Assembly: GCA_003971905.1 (NCBI GenBank)
Contig: RSEE01000103.1
Span: forward strand, 159,478 to 223,477
DNA from: Moniliella sp. 'wahieum'
Taxonomy: Eukaryota; Basidiomycota; Moniliellomycetes; Moniliellales; Moniliellaceae
Direction: 5' to 3'
DNA: 64,000 nucleotides
In this document: in pieces, positions 21,625 to 32,818 of the stretch
Position numbering within the stretch: the stretch's first letter is position 1
Layout: each line of letters starts with the position of its first letter
The notes under the pieces: generated by a model
Database searches by the model: none
Seen by the model: only the letters and a program-made list of their open reading frames with translations
What the model was told of the DNA's origin: nothing
Position numbers and translations under genes: made by a program

Positions 21625-24015
21625 ATGCTCTCGCGCGCCTCCCACGCGCCACCCGCACGCCCCGCCGGCTGCTCCACACACGCCCACCCCCTCCTCCGCC
21701 CAGCACGCCCACCGCCAGCCGCGCGGCCACCGCAGCCACCACCGCCGTCGCTGGAGCCCTTGTCGCGTATGGCCTCTATGCATGCACCGCCCCGACCCCC
21801 CCCTCCACCTCCACCTCGATGCACCCGTCGCACCCCTTCCCACCCGCCGCCTCTCCAAGTCTGCCCGTAAGGACGAAGAGACAATTGCCGCCAGCGCGCC
21901 TGCGCCCCAATCGGCCGAGGACGCGCTATCGGTCTACGCCTGGGGCGCCAACACCTACCGTGTCGTTGGCCCGACCTGGATGACCAGCGCCCTGTCCGCA
22001 TTCCCCGCCCATCCTGCCTTTGAGGCGTCGCCTTGCGTGACTTGTGGATGGGTGAGACCCACGCTGCGGCCATTGATGCCAACGGCGACCTACTCCAGTG
22101 GGGGCTGGGCTTCTTTTGCCCCGACAGCCGCCTGGATCGTACCTGTGTCCCGCCATCCACCGAGCCGCTCACTCCAATCAAAACGCTGAGTGGAAAAAAG
22201 TTGCGCAAGGTCGTCGGCACCGAGGGCAAGCTGTACGCCCTGGCCGATTCAGGACAAGTGTGGGTCATTGCTGCTTCTCGGTCCCCGGAAGTGATCCCAG
22301 GCCAGCGCCACTGGTCCACCCTCGGCCTCATCCTCTGCACCTGCTCAGGTTGCGCATGTCTCTATGCAAGCGTCCCTAGCCGCGGGGAGCGGTTTGCCGA
22401 CCTGGTCACGGGCAAGGACCATGTCCTAGCACTGACCAACCATGGCCGTGTTCTGGCCGCACCGAGCAACTCCAAGGGCAACGAGTCGGGCCAACTTGCG
22501 CTGCGTCGTGTGGTGGTATCGGAGCGTTACGCTACCGCCCTGCGCCCGGCCCCGATCCCAACGAGGATCCAGGTGCGCCCAGTGGGCGATCTGGACTGGC
22601 ATGAGCCATTGTCGCCACCGCCCGAGGGGCCACCCTTACCTGAGGGCAAGGCCTACCGTGCCTTTGAACCCAAGATGTTTGCGTTGGAAACCTACCTCGA
22701 GCGGGAAATAATCTTACGCTAGCGAATTTGCTTCCTCTGTGGGCTCAGACACCCGAGCAGCGTGCCTCGGGAACCGGGTGATCAAGCCCAGTGCCTCGAC
22801 CCACCCAGCTGCGGGAATTGATAGGACGAACAGAAGAGGATCGTCGGGTCCAAAAGGAGCGCAAGGCCGCACGTGCCGTGGCATTGCGTGAGGCGACAAA
22901 GAATATGTGGCCTCTTCCCTGGACGTGTGCTTCTGTACCGATCTGGAAGAAATTCCTTCTCTTCGAGGCGTACGGATTCAGGCGATTGCAGCTGGCGAGG
23001 CTCACTCGGTAGCCTTGACAGATATGGGAAACGCGGTTGCGTGGGGCTGCAACACCCTAGGCCAGTGCGGTTTCCTTTCTGGCATTTCCTCCCGCCCTGC
23101 CACGTCGAGCGGATACGCAGGCTTGACCCAACGCCACGTCCATACCGTAGAGGCAGTCTCGAGCAACGGTGGCGAGACGGATGTCGTGGTCTCCTCGAGC
23201 GAGTGTGTGCCTGTTCCAACACAGGTCAACTTGGCTCGCCTTGTGGCCGATGGGACCAATGTTCGCTGCAAGGCCATCCGCGCAGGGGGCATGAACACCC
23301 TATTTTACTTACTTCCTCCAAACAGGTCAAGACGGGCGGTGCAAGTCAACCGAGCTGGGCAGAGGTTGAGGAGGTGTATGCCGCGGGCAAGGGTCAATCT
23401 GGGACACTAGGGAACGGGTCTTTCTTGTTGTCCACATCCTCGCCCCAGCGGGTCAAGGGCATCTCGGGCCGACAAGAGTTGTTGGCAGGGCAGCAAAAGG
23501 TTGTGCCGATTCCCATTTCCAATTTGAGTGTGGGTCCCGACGGGCATGCAGTGGCGGCCATGTTGGCGTTTGGGTACCGGGACGTGATGATGTGGGGATC
23601 GAACCAATCGTACCAGCTCGGGGACGGGCGACGATCGAACAGTGCCATACCGCATTATGTGGCGCCTCTGGCGTCGCTTGCGTACCTGCGCAACCCCCTT
23701 TCCCACGTCGAGGACGACATGGATGATTCTCCGATGGGTCCAGGGGATATGTCGATTTTGCGTCCGACAACAAGTTACCGACCCCGAGCTGCTCAAGTTG
23801 GTCTCCCAAACGCCCTTGGAGAAGTATCGATACCGTGTGAACCAAGCCAACTCCACACGCAAGGCACCTTAGCTGGCCAGTCGTCCGCCGTGCCCCCCAA
23901 TGAGGCCGAACGCCTTCAACTTGCCCCTCTCGCCAAGCTTCGGACACGGGTCCCGGGCCTCGATGGCGCGGGTAGGTCGTCCGAGAAAACGGTCCGAGCG
24001 ACCCAAGAGTTTTGA
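21625..24015 (+). CDS. Mitochondrial RCC1-repeat protein (Fmp25-like)
   Basis: The N-terminus is rich in Arg, Ala and Pro, as in a mitochondrial presequence (MLSRASHAPP). After a frame change it has one hydrophobic span (TAATTAVAGALVAYGLYAC). The rest is made of RCC1-type propeller blades: VYAWGANT near 21935, DANGDLLQWG near 22085, HVLALTNHGRV near 22420, HSVALTDMGNAVAWGCNTLG near 23005 and MMWGSNQSYQLGDG near 23590. This arrangement, presequence plus inner-membrane anchor plus RCC1 repeats, is that of yeast Fmp25, which acts in respiratory complex assembly. The subfamily call is inference. Several frameshifts interrupt it. The C-terminal end is uncertain, at 23872 or 24015 depending on an indel near 23760. 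Confidence 0.65.
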
Positions 24016-24514
24016 CGGGAGTGCAGTCGTCTGCTATTTTGGCGGGTGCAGTAAAGCTTAAGGTCTTCCCGTCTGTTATGAGCGTGCGGACTCTGTTGAT
24101 TCCATGGAGTCGTCAGCAGCTTCAACTGTGTTGCGCTAATCGGCCTTTGGGATTTCTATAATTCACTTCTCTTTGTCAACCTTGAATCTCATCATGATCA
24201 GTTGCATTACTCTTATGCCATCAATGGGGGGCTCGACTTCGCACAACAGACACTCCCAACACGGGCCTTCCTGAAGTAACCACAGCCCTGAGGGATTAAC
24301 GTCTGGAGCCCGTATGAATGAGATGCGTATATCATAGACCAGAACAAGTGCTCTGAGCCTGGCGCCAAAGACAAAAGACCAAGGCTTACCGTATAACGGG
24401 CGCGGTAGTACATTCAACGTTATACGGGCCAAGGCAGCAGAGTACCACACATAGCGTCTACGTCCATGACGCTTCACGCTTTACAACATGTAGGGTCGCG
24501 CGGCGGCCATTCAA
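24016..24514. other. Intergenic, AT-richer DNA
   Basis: A 104-codon minus-strand frame (24163-24477) crosses this interval but matches nothing, and its amino-acid make-up is not convincing. The stretch separates the RCC1-like gene from the tRNA. Confidence 0.35.
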
Positions 24515-24596
24515 GCTTCTATCTTCCAGTGGTTAGGAAGTGGGATTTTGACAAGGTCGACTTCCCGAAACCTGGGTTCGAATCCCAGTAGGAGCT
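24515..24596 (+). tRNA. tRNA-Gln (UUG) with a 10-nt intron
   Basis: A full cloverleaf can be drawn by hand. The acceptor stem GCTTCTA pairs with TAGGAGC. The D stem TTCC pairs with GGAA around loop AGTGGTTA. The anticodon stem TGGGA pairs with TCCCG. The T arm is CTGGG-TTCGAAT-CCCAG. Discriminator base 73 is U, as in eukaryotic tRNA-Gln. The anticodon loop reads TTTTGA then T, giving anticodon TTG, if 10 nt (24552-24561) are removed between positions 37 and 38, the canonical tRNA intron site. CCA is not encoded, as expected for a nuclear tRNA. Confidence 0.8.
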
Positions 24597-24774
24597 CATG
24601 GCACTTTTTTGGCAGCCAATGTCCCTACAAAGAGGCAATCAAGGTGCTCGCCTAACGCCAACATAGCTTCAGCCCGTGGCTGGCGTAGCTATAGTACTAG
24701 CCATCCTCGGTGAAATTTGAGAAGAGCACATCGCAAATTCAAAAGGGGCGCCACATTTCCCAGGCGCCTTGGCG

Positions 24775-24781
24775 TATATAT
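24775..24781 (+). promoter_or_regulatory. TATA-like element upstream of the alpha/beta hydrolase
   Basis: A TATATAT word lies about 250 bp upstream of the ATG at 25030, followed by a CT-rich tract that reaches the start codon. Position and composition fit a core promoter, but there is no direct evidence for it. Confidence 0.3.
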
Positions 24782-25029
24782 TGTTGCGGCGCAGTAGTAG
24801 AGAGCCATACTCAGGGTGCATAGTAAACCGATCATATATTCATGCCCCTACACAGCTTTCGTTTCGACCACGGACGTGCCGTGCAGATGGCGCAGGCGCC
24901 CGGCAATCGATCGTTTCCTATCTTATACCACCACCATTTCCCTTCCCTCCGCCCTTGAAATCCCAGCACCCCGCCCACCGTCTCAAGAACTCTCTCTTCT
25001 CTCTCCTCAGGCGCCATCTTCTTTCTCAT

Positions 25030-26342
25030 ATGGGCCTGTTTACTAAGACCTTTCCCAAGGATCATTTCGTGGGCCCAAACTACCGTTTCCATCTCTCACA
25101 CCACCCTCCTTGCTTGACCCCCCTTCAACCACGACCTCGACCTCTACCCGCCCTCTACCTCCCCCTCCACTCCCCAGACCGCGCCTTCCACAAAGGTCCC
25201 ACTGCTCCGATCATCCTACCCCCCCCCGTCACCTCCAAATCGCCACACTCGCCACGCTCACCCCGACCTAAGCTTCTCGCTTTCCCTCAAAGCGCTCACT
25301 CTACTATTTCCACCAAAGTTCGGCCTTGGAGATCGGGTAGAGATATCACCCACACCGACCCGAGGTGGAGAAGATGTATCGCGCATCACAGTCAACGTTG
25401 CAGGTCTTCCCGTTCATGTTTATGGGTGGGACGAGCTGACGCCTTTAGGAGGTCCCAACGTTCCGCCGAAAATCACGATGGTGATTCACCTGCATAACCG
25501 TCTTGGCTCAGCCAGCAAGTCCGAGGGCCTGGTGCGACAATTGTACCACCGCATCCGCACCTTACGCAACAAGCAAACCAAAGCCCCAGATGTGTTAGTG
25601 TGCGCCTTCGATCAGCGCAACCATGGTCACCGGCGAACGAGTGAGACGGGACAAAAAATGTGGAATGAGGGAAACAAGACCCATGCGGTGGACTTGTATG
25701 CAATGTATGACGGAACCTCGCGCGACGTGTCGTACCTCATCGATTACCTCCCGCTCTACCTCTTCGCCCATGATGAGCGCAAGGTAACCACTTGGGCGGT
25801 GACAGGGCAAAGTATGGGAGGTCATGCCGCCTGGCACGTCCTTCAGAATGACCCTAGGGTAAGCATTGGGGTACCTATTGGGGGTATGCCGTCGATCAAT
25901 AAGCTCCTGGCCCATCGAACGGCGAGCAACTTTGTCCCTAATGCCCCGCCCTTCGTTCCTACTGGCCTACGAAACTTGATTGCGCGAACGGATCCTGCGG
26001 CGGTATGGGCGACCAACGCAGAGACGGCGAAGCTGGCTCATGTACGGCCACCCAATCCCTTTTGGGGCAAAAAATTCTAGTGCTTTCCGGTCAAGACGAC
26101 CGGGTGGTACGATGGGAGTATACGTCTGAGTTTGTTGATGAACTGTTTGTCGACAACTACCGTTCCTTTGCACACCCCAACAAGGCATTTCCATGGCCAG
26201 CGCCAGGCCAAGCTCCACCCAAAGGTATGCCACGGCCCGGGCTCAAAGTGGTCTCTACCCCGGTGTGGGACATGCGGTCACACCCGCTATGGTGGACCAG
26301 GCAGCGGAATGGTTGTGGTACTGGGGCGTTGCTCTCCATTGA
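25030..26342 (+). CDS. Alpha/beta hydrolase (uncharacterised fungal family)
   Basis: The product starts MGLFTKTFPKDHFVGPNYRF. After a frame change it shows the hydrolase core: KITMVIHLHNRL, then VLVCAFDQRNHGHR, and the nucleophile elbow VTGQSMGGHAAW near 25795-25840 (Ser in GQSMGG). A late strand reads ILVLSGQDDRVV, supplying an acidic residue, and YPGVGHAVTP near 26255-26285 supplies the catalytic His. The combination of FDQRNHG with GxSMGGHAAW is seen in a widespread, uncharacterised family of fungal cytosolic hydrolases; the substrate is unknown. Indels break the frame near 25290, 26075 and 26255. The stop at 26340 follows from the frame carrying the His motif. Confidence 0.75.
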
Positions 26343-27012
26343 CCCTCTCGTTTTTCCGGCGTCTCGGTATGCTGCCAGGGTGTTGGCAGGTATACGCCCC
26401 TTTACCTCTTTTGTCTCTATTACCTTCTCCTACCACATCGCGTTTCCTCCTTTTCCCCACGTTTTCTCTCTCTAACGGTTCCGGTTTTTCTCCGTATATA
26501 CCACTCGGGTACACCTGTTTTTTTCGATCTCCCAACACACAGCGCAGCGCAGCGCTCGACGCAAAACACAGTGACCGGTGACCTAACTTGGGATTGCTTG
26601 TCACCCTCTGAGGCTACTTAAACACTCCATTACAACTTCACACTTGTCCCACGATACCTTACGATTTCATCACATCTGCTCCCATTCCCGCGCCTGCCAT
26701 CCGCATCGCTGGTATAGCTTGGGCAGAAGAGCAAGCACTATGAGGGACAGTGGAAAACATAGTAAGAGCGTCATTGGCGTTGTTGCGTTGACGCGGACGT
26801 CGAGCACGTCGAACGTGGAACTTCATATCAGATCTCAGAATCTCTCCGATCCGGAATTCAGACACAACCCTATGCAGCGGAGGGTGCAACCCTACTGCTG
26901 GGAGGGCTCCACCTCATTTCCGCGCGGCGAGGATTTATCTCATCAAGACGCCGTACGAAGCGCCACCGCCACTTGTGCCCAACACCCAACATCCCACACC
27001 CCAACCACCGCC
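26343..27012. other. Intergenic region upstream of the pICln-like gene
   Basis: Contains the 3' flank of the hydrolase and the promoter of the pICln-like gene. Frames near 26644-26950 are open for up to about 90 codons but keep no recognisable motif. Confidence 0.35.
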
Positions 27013-27942
27013 ATGGCGCTGTGTCCCTTGTCCAGCGCTGGTAACGGCGTCCCCCCGCCGCTATCCGATGGTCCGCTACCATCACAATCTACCTCGCTGA
27101 CCCTCCGCCTTTTCTCCACGGCATCACCGCTGCCAACGGCGAAGTGTGCATCAGCGACGAGGCTATCCGCTTCTCTGCCGCTCCGGGCGGAGTGAGTTTT
27201 GTGCTGGCCCCACGGCAGTGGCAGTACATGCACTCAGTCCGCTTCCCCAACATCCTGAGCGGGAAGCACTTTACATCCTCATTGATGATGCCCCGGACCA
27301 AGATGAGGGCGGAGCGGTAGAGCTGTGGATTTCGGCACCTGCTTCGGAGCGGGGACTTAAGGAGGCGTACGATGCCCTCTCTGAGGTGGTTAGGTTGCAT
27401 ACTCCATCTCCACCTACATGGGTGGAAGAGGACGAGGAAGGAAAGGAAGGAGATGGAGGAGAGGGAGAAGTGGAAGAGGGAACGTTTGACGATGCGGCGG
27501 GAGATTCGGATCAGGGTTCGGAACCGGTTGGTTCAGAATTGGAGGGAGAGATGAATTTGAGTGTCCAGGGGAAGGTATGTTGGTTCCCGATCACCGATCA
27601 CACAGAAGAGGGTACTGACTGGGCTCCCTAGCGCACGCTCGCACACTTGGAGAACATCTTGGATTGGCCATCGGACATTCCTGGACCTTTCCCCGGTGCC
27701 GCAGAACAGGGTCGATCGCCTGTAGCGACCACGGCCTTGTCTGCGTCCGCGTCACTAGGGGCGGGATTGTTCCCTACCGTCACTTCTCGGGGTTGCAACC
27801 TACGTCGTTCCCGCCCTTGCCCAGTACGATTTCTGAGCCCGAGGGGGACTTGACTGCCGACTTGACTGAAGGGGCTCTGGATGATGCAGAGGAAGAGCCA
27901 ACGAGCTGGCCCAAGCCAAGGCGGAACCGGAAACAACGGTGA
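27013..27942 (+). CDS. pICln-like methylosome subunit
   Basis: pICln chaperones Sm proteins for the PRMT5 methylosome and snRNP assembly. The ATG at 27013 has a strong context (caccgccATGG). Key family features follow across frameshifts: NGEVCISDEAIRF, then TAVAVHALSP (the pICln LHAxSR strand), ALYILIDDAPDQDEGG, and VELWISAPASERGLKEAYDA leading to VVRLHTPSP. After that comes a long acidic loop typical of the family. A 57-nt intron (27575-27631) joins QGK to RTLAHLENILDWPSD, matching the conserved C-terminal helix. The tail is acidic (EGALDDAEEE). The TGA at 27940 ends one frame, but the next gene follows without a clear gap or start codon. Confidence 0.6.
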
Positions 27943-28854
27943 CGACCAAAAAAGCCCGACGCCTTCGCTGTATTGATCTTCACAGGTCTTCCACCGGAAT
28001 TCTTTGAGTTTCCTCGCTTGGGAAAAGCGCTGCTGGACCTGCTTCATGCGTATGGCGAGTTGAGGCGGTACGTGCCGCTTCCAGCCCATGGACGTGCAAT
28101 CGTGGTCTATGCCCAAACCGATGCGGCTGGGCGGGCCAAGGCAAAATTGGATCGCCTGCTGATTCCGCTGGAAGGCGATGCGCCAAGCGCTTCGTCTCAG
28201 TCGGGCGAAAAGGTGGTCCACTTGCCCGCCGGCAGAGCGGGTCTAGCGCTCCGTGTGTACTTTGGCCAGAAGGGCGACGAGCTCATCTGGGCTCCCCTGC
28301 CCAGTAAGACAACGGACGAGTCGAACCACCTCATTGTACCGGCAGCTGAACGCAACTTCCTCATCTCCCCTCCTGGCAGTCCGCCTGTGGGATGGGAACC
28401 GATCGTGGAGGATGCACCCAATCGAGACACGCTGGCAGACGACTTGATTGCAGCGTTGGGGCGGTTGCGAGATGTGGGTGGGATTGCCTTTGCCGACAAC
28501 GACCTTTCTTTGGACGCGCAGCATTCCGAACCCAAGGGAACACCCACCTCCACCCCTCCGCCAGAAACCGCGCAGCTACTTGTCCGCCTGCGGACGCTCC
28601 GATGCTTGGGCACGCGGATCCGGGGGGAGGACCACAGGTGCTCATCGTGCCGCAGGGGGACATGCCTGGTTACAAGTCGTTTGCATCAAGGAGAGGGGGT
28701 AGTGCCTGCCCTGGGGGCACCTACCCATTCCATCTCGACCGTCAAGGCCACCGTCGATGCGTTCTACGCGACCCATGGTCACATGGGAGAAGCCGGGGGG
28801 AAGCAAGGGGTGGATCATCGCCCACCTACACCGACTCCTCCCATGCTCACCTAG
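27943..28854 (+). CDS. RCN1: Calcipressin (regulator of calcineurin), possibly fused to pICln
   Basis: Calcipressins bind calcineurin and inhibit or promote its activity. The RRM-like N-terminal fold is visible as AFAVLIFTGLPPEFFEFPRL, then LRRYVPLPAHGRAIVVY and LALRVYFGQ. The hallmark calcineurin-binding SP repeat is near 28360-28400 (NFLISPPGSPPVGWEP, then EDAPNRDTLADDL). A late strand reads WLQVVCIKERG near 28660-28700 in another frame. No ATG stands between the pICln-like stop and the first strand, so the start is not set. An in-frame ATG overlapping pICln, a hidden intron or a true fusion are all possible. The end is uncertain because of frameshifts after 28560. Confidence 0.75.
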   Translation, partial: RPKKPDAFAVLIFTGLPPEFFEFPRLGKALLDLLHAYGELRRYVPLPAHGRAIVVYAQTDAAGRAKAKLDRLLIPLEGDAPSASSQSGEKVVHLPAGRAGLALRVYFGQKGDELIWAPLPSKTTDESNHLIVPAAERNFLISPPGSPPVGWEPIVEDAPNRDTLADDLIAALGRLRDVGGIAFADNDLSLDAQHSEPKGTPTSTPPPETAQLLVRLRTLRCLGTRIRGEDHRCSSCRRGTCLVTSRLHQGEGVVPALGAPTHSISTVKATVDAFYATHGHMGEAGGKQGVDHRPPTPTPPMLT

Positions 28855-29299
28855 CCGAGGGGGAGAAAAGGATATTCCCCACGGCGCGGCCGCGGTGGAG
28901 CTACGAGACGAAGACTAGTGGGCTTGATGGATGAAATGAACCCTTTTGAAGGAAGAGGCCATACGAAAGGGCTCCTGCAGCTCAAATTTTATCTGCTCCC
29001 ATCTGTACATCTCATACCTGGTTGGTCCAGTGGATGACAGCTTGCGCCATGTCCTCTGGGCAGTATGAAGGAGTGTGCCCACACATGGGGAATCGGATGG
29101 GGGTGACCAACTTGTGATGCTGAGTGATGAGTGTGAGTGCACGTGCCTCTCTAAGAGACGAGAGATGTGGTTGTGTCCCATCCCTTGTTGCGCAGCCATC
29201 ATTAGCCTCTGTCACTTCGACCGACTCTATCCGCTGTGCTTCCTGTGGCTCATGAATGCATTCTGGGAACGGGAGCATCCGCGAGATAGGAGGTCCACC

Positions 29300-29470
29300 T
29301 GAGATCTGGAGATCTGAAGAGGGGAGCCTGCCCACTGGTTGAGTAGAAGGGCGAGCAGGGGGTGCGCAGCCTGTGAGCGGAACTCTTCCGCCTGACCACA
29401 GGCGAGCGTCACCGATCAATGGAGGGCCGTGCTGGGGAACCCTAGCATTACCCTTCTCAGATCTCGCCCA
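29300..29470 (-). repeat. Dispersed repeat family, partial copy
   Basis: Read on the minus strand, it carries the same opening block as the copies at 44375 and 50460: taatgctagggttcccc, then cctccattgatcggtgacgc, then the hairpin gcggaagagttccgc. Similarity fades after about 120 bp. Confidence 0.7.
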
Positions 29471-30482
29471 ACTCGTACTGAGACTGTCAGGTCGATCTTA
29501 GAACTCTCCTCCCCGACCAACCAACAAGAGGCCAGAGCGCTGGAGAGGAACAAAGATGGCGCAAGGTGCTGGGTTGTCCCGTTGCCCTTGTCCGAGCACC
29601 AGACCAGAACAGGTCAATGAGAAAAAACTGGGATGATCAATGATTCTCATAGCCAGACCAGGCCAGACCCCGGGTGAAGATTCAAGATTCAGGCGAGGAT
29701 CCAGATTCAGATTCGCCGATGCGTTCATCGAGTTCAACGCCCACAGGCCCACACACGGGTAATTGCGACTTAGCACCTAGCCCTTATACGAACCCTCTTA
29801 TGCGCAGAGCAGTTACGTCCGTACGTATTGTACCACTGCCAGGCAACACGTGCAGTCCTACGGCCTACCCCAGGAATGTGCGGGGTAGTGTGTCAGGCGG
29901 CTCTCGGATCAAATAATTGTCGGGTCACTTATTCGTAGTACTCTAGCAGTAGCCAGTAGTAGTAGGTACTAAGTCTGGAAACTCAGCACTCAGACACCTT
30001 CTAGAATGTTTCCACCCCCGCAGCACGCCCTGTGGGCGCACAGACCACCCCCTCTTCGGCGGAAGCCAGCGCCACTCTCGGCGTCTGCCGTGCCGACAGG
30101 TGGGTAACCGGTATAACAGGTAACCGGTAACCCCGGTATCGCCTACATCGCGCGCCTCGAGAGGAAAAAAGAGAGAACATTCAATATCCATCGGCCATCT
30201 CAGTTAGTGCCTGATGAGTGGCGTGCACACAATCAGCTGCTTTGCGTGTCTGTCTCATGGCATCGCCTCCTTTCACCCGTCCGCAGTACGAGCCCGCACA
30301 AGAGAGGGCACGCGTCTTGGCTTGTACCTCAGCACGTACACGTTGAGCATCCCTCTATGTGCCCAAGTGTCTCGCTCGTGCATCATGCGTATGCAGACTG
30401 CCCATGAGCCTTTGCCCCTCTTCCCTTCAAGCTTCAGGTGGAGAGAGAGCAGCAAGCCCCCATTTGGAGCAATGCTGGGGCG

Positions 30483-30490
30483 TATTTAAA
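30483..30490 (+). promoter_or_regulatory. TATA-like box of the SDR gene
   Basis: A tatttaaa word lies 150 bp upstream of the ATG at 30633, followed by a CT/CA-rich leader. The spacing fits a fungal core promoter; this is inference from position. Confidence 0.4.
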
Positions 30491-30632
30491 AGGGCAGGAC
30501 ACGCACGACTCAATGAATGCTAGAATTCTTCAAGAACACACCCCAGCATTTCCTCTGCAACCCCACACAACACACTCTATCTCTTTCCAGCTTTTCACTA
30601 CTACATCTCCCTTTTCCTCACTCATCCGCACA

Positions 30633-31600
30633 ATGTCTACCACCTCCGCGCACAACTCGGTTCCTACAGGCACTGCCCCTCGCTTTCTTCCCGGGCTTTC
30701 GCTGACGGGCAAGTCGGCGCTGTTGACTGGTGCAGCTGGCGGGATTGGCAAGGCGATCGCCCGGGGCTACATTGAAAGTGGTGTGAACCGGATGGCGATC
30801 TTGGACTTTCATGAGGCGGATGCCAAGCAGGCCGCGCGGGATTTGATTAAGGAATACGAGGAGGAGAAACACTTGGTGCCCAAGGGCACGTTGGCCATTG
30901 AAGGGTTTGGCGCGGATGTCGGCGACGAGAAGCAAGTGGAAGTGGTGATACCCAAGGTGGCGAACTATTTGGGTCAGATTGACATTTGTTGCACGCAGCG
31001 GGCATTATTGCCAACTTCCCCTCTGAGGCGTACCCGCACGAAGATTACCGCCGCATCCGTTCCACGGACATTGATGGTGCATGGTTCGTTGCCACGCACT
31101 GTGCTCGTCATGCGCTCGAGAATAAGTACCCGGCCTCGTTCATCCTCATTGCCAGTATGTCGGCAACGATTGTCAACCACCCGCAAAAGCAGTCGCCCTA
31201 TTGTTTCAGCAAGGGCGCGGTTAAGCATATGGGCGCCGCTTTGGGCGTCGAGTGGGCCAAACAAAAGATCCGTGTCAACACCATTTCTCCGGGCTATGTT
31301 CTTTCTGATCTGAGCCGCAGCGTGCTTAAGAATGCTCCAATGGCCATGAGATGTACGAGGATTGGGTTCGGAAGACCCCGCTCGGCCGGCTGGGCGAACC
31401 GGTACGTGAAGACACCTCACCTCCTTATTCCTTCAGCTCTGTTGTGACGCGGACATCAACGAAACGAGTACTGACTTTTCTTGGACGTCGCTCTATAGGA
31501 AGATATCCAAGGCCTCGCCGTCTTCCTTGCCTCGGACGCTTCCGCTTATGTCACTGCGACCGACGTGCTTATCGACGGAGGATTCTGCAAGCAAGGATGA
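30633..31600 (+). CDS. Short-chain dehydrogenase/reductase (mannitol dehydrogenase/sorbose reductase type)
   Basis: A classical SDR that probably reduces a small carbonyl or polyol with NADP(H). The dinucleotide-binding motif is LLTGAAGGIGKAIARG near 30720-30770, followed by LHAAGIIANFPSE (the NNAG-like strand). Catalytic Ser and Tyr-Lys are in ILIASMSATI and YCFSKGAVKHM (near 31140-31225), followed by IRVNTISPGYV. The C-terminus reads VLIDGGFCKQG. A GT-AG intron (31402-31498, 97 nt) joins GRLGEP to EDIQGLAVFL in phase. Two single-base deletions are clear: a T run at 30987 (TTTT to TTT) and one near 31350. The family fits; the substrate is not decided by sequence. Confidence 0.85.
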
Positions 31601-32268
31601 AGTCATGCACGGAACACGTGCTCTCGGTAATGAACCACTTTATTTTGCCCCACCCCACACCTCTCTTGCTCAAGTTGGCCAGCGTTCAGTTGTACAGGGG
31701 ATGCTGCGGTACTGTCATAGACCGGGGATAGGTCAGCCTCAGAAGGAGGAAGCAGCATCACCTATAGATTGTTGTTGATGAGAACAGAAACAAAGCCTCC
31801 GCGAACGCAGTCTTTGATCGTCGGGTACTGGATCACTTTTTACGCCCGACATATCTCTGGCTCCCGTTGGGGGGATGATGGTCAGGGAGCAGTGAGTGTT
31901 GCCAATGACATGGATGCAGAGTAGAGAGAATCCACTTGAGGGAGTGCGAGTAGTATGACTAACTAGAGCTACTCAAGCTCACTTGAAACTAGAAGTTTGA
32001 AGCTTGACTAGCCTCAGGATTATGACATTGAAATTTCATCCAACTAAACCCTACTCGAACGGCAGGTAGACCATCTTCGCTCGGCGCAATAATGTATTGA
32101 GTCACATCACTGCCGCAGTGCTGGACTGTGGGGATGCAGCACTGTACCTGTGTCGAAGATCGGGAGGCACTAGGGCTGCTTTGCATCTCCGTCGCTTGCC
32201 TAGGCCAGCCCAACGTCGTGGCATCCCAACTCGCCGACTCGACACCTTCACCACCCGTTGCTCTCAAG
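31601..32268. other. Intergenic region between SDR and RPS11
   Basis: No coding frame is supported. It contains AT-richer sequence with an agtttgaagcttgac word near 31990-32010 and leads into the RPS11 leader. Confidence 0.35.
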
Positions 32269-32324
32269 GTACGCCACGCTTCAGCCACGCGTACCGTCCG
32301 AAGCTAACCGCACCTTTCTCTTAG
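32269..32324 (+). other. 5' UTR intron of RPS11
   Basis: GTACGC at 32269 and CTCTTAG ending at 32324 bound a 56-nt GT-AG intron that ends nine bases before the RPS11 ATG. Introns in this position are common in fungal ribosomal protein genes. Confidence 0.55.
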
Positions 32325-32333
32325 CCACCCACC

Positions 32334-32818
32334 ATGTCCAACGTAGAGCTTGGTGTGCAGCACGAGCGCGCTTTCCAGAAGCAGCCTCTCTTCCAGAACG
32401 CCAAGGTGGCCGCTGGCAAGAAGGTCAACAACAAGACCAAGCGGTGGCACAAGGACATTGGTCTTGGTTTCAAGACGCCAGCTGCTGCGATTGGGGGCAC
32501 GTACATTGACAAGAAGTGCCCCTGGACGGGCTTGGTGTCGATCCGCGGCCGTATCCTCACTGGACGTGTGGTGTCGACCAAGATGACGCGTACCATCATC
32601 CGCCGGGAGTACCTGCACTTTGTGCCCAAGTACAACCGGTATGAGAAGCGGCACAAGAACTTGGCTGCGCATGCTCGCCTGCGTTCCGTGTTGACGTCGG
32701 GGACGAGGTGACGGTAGGCCAGTGCCGCCCGCTTTCGAAGACGGTGCGGTTCAACGTGCTCAAGGTGACCAAGAACAAGGCGCTGGAGAAGGCGGCGAAG
32801 CAGTTTGGTCGTTTCTAA
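32334..32818 (+). CDS. RPS11: Small-subunit ribosomal protein uS17 (RPS11)
   Basis: A universal component of the 40S subunit. The N-terminus [14 protein letters not shown] and the core [38 protein letters not shown] and [15 protein letters not shown] are near-identical to fungal RPS11. After HKNLAAH the frame is lost by one missing base at about 32670. Restoring frame gives [30 protein letters not shown] and the C-terminus KQFGRF, with the stop at 32816. The gene is essential and single-domain, so this break is the clearest sign of sequencing indels in the window. Confidence 0.95.

Larger units (their letters stand above)
28855..30632. other. Intergenic region with a dispersed repeat and the SDR promoter
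   Basis: Apart from the repeat copy at 29300-29470, this interval shows AT-richer unstructured DNA. It holds a cluster of GGTAACCGGT words at about 30107-30133 and, close to the next gene, a TATA-like element and CT-rich leader. No coding frame is convincing. Confidence 0.45.

Noticed and set aside
20367-22340. Longest minus-strand open frame (657 codons)
   Set aside because: It is a shadow: it crosses the 8-bp repeat array and runs antisense to the RCC1-like gene, and only part of it overlaps the real UBA-domain frame. The peptide is Arg/Pro/Ala-rich with no motif.
30900-32700. Programmed frameshifting as an explanation for broken frames
   Set aside because: Breaks occur in almost every gene, at different positions and mostly in ordinary homopolymers, including a small ribosomal protein gene that has no frameshifting in other eukaryotes.
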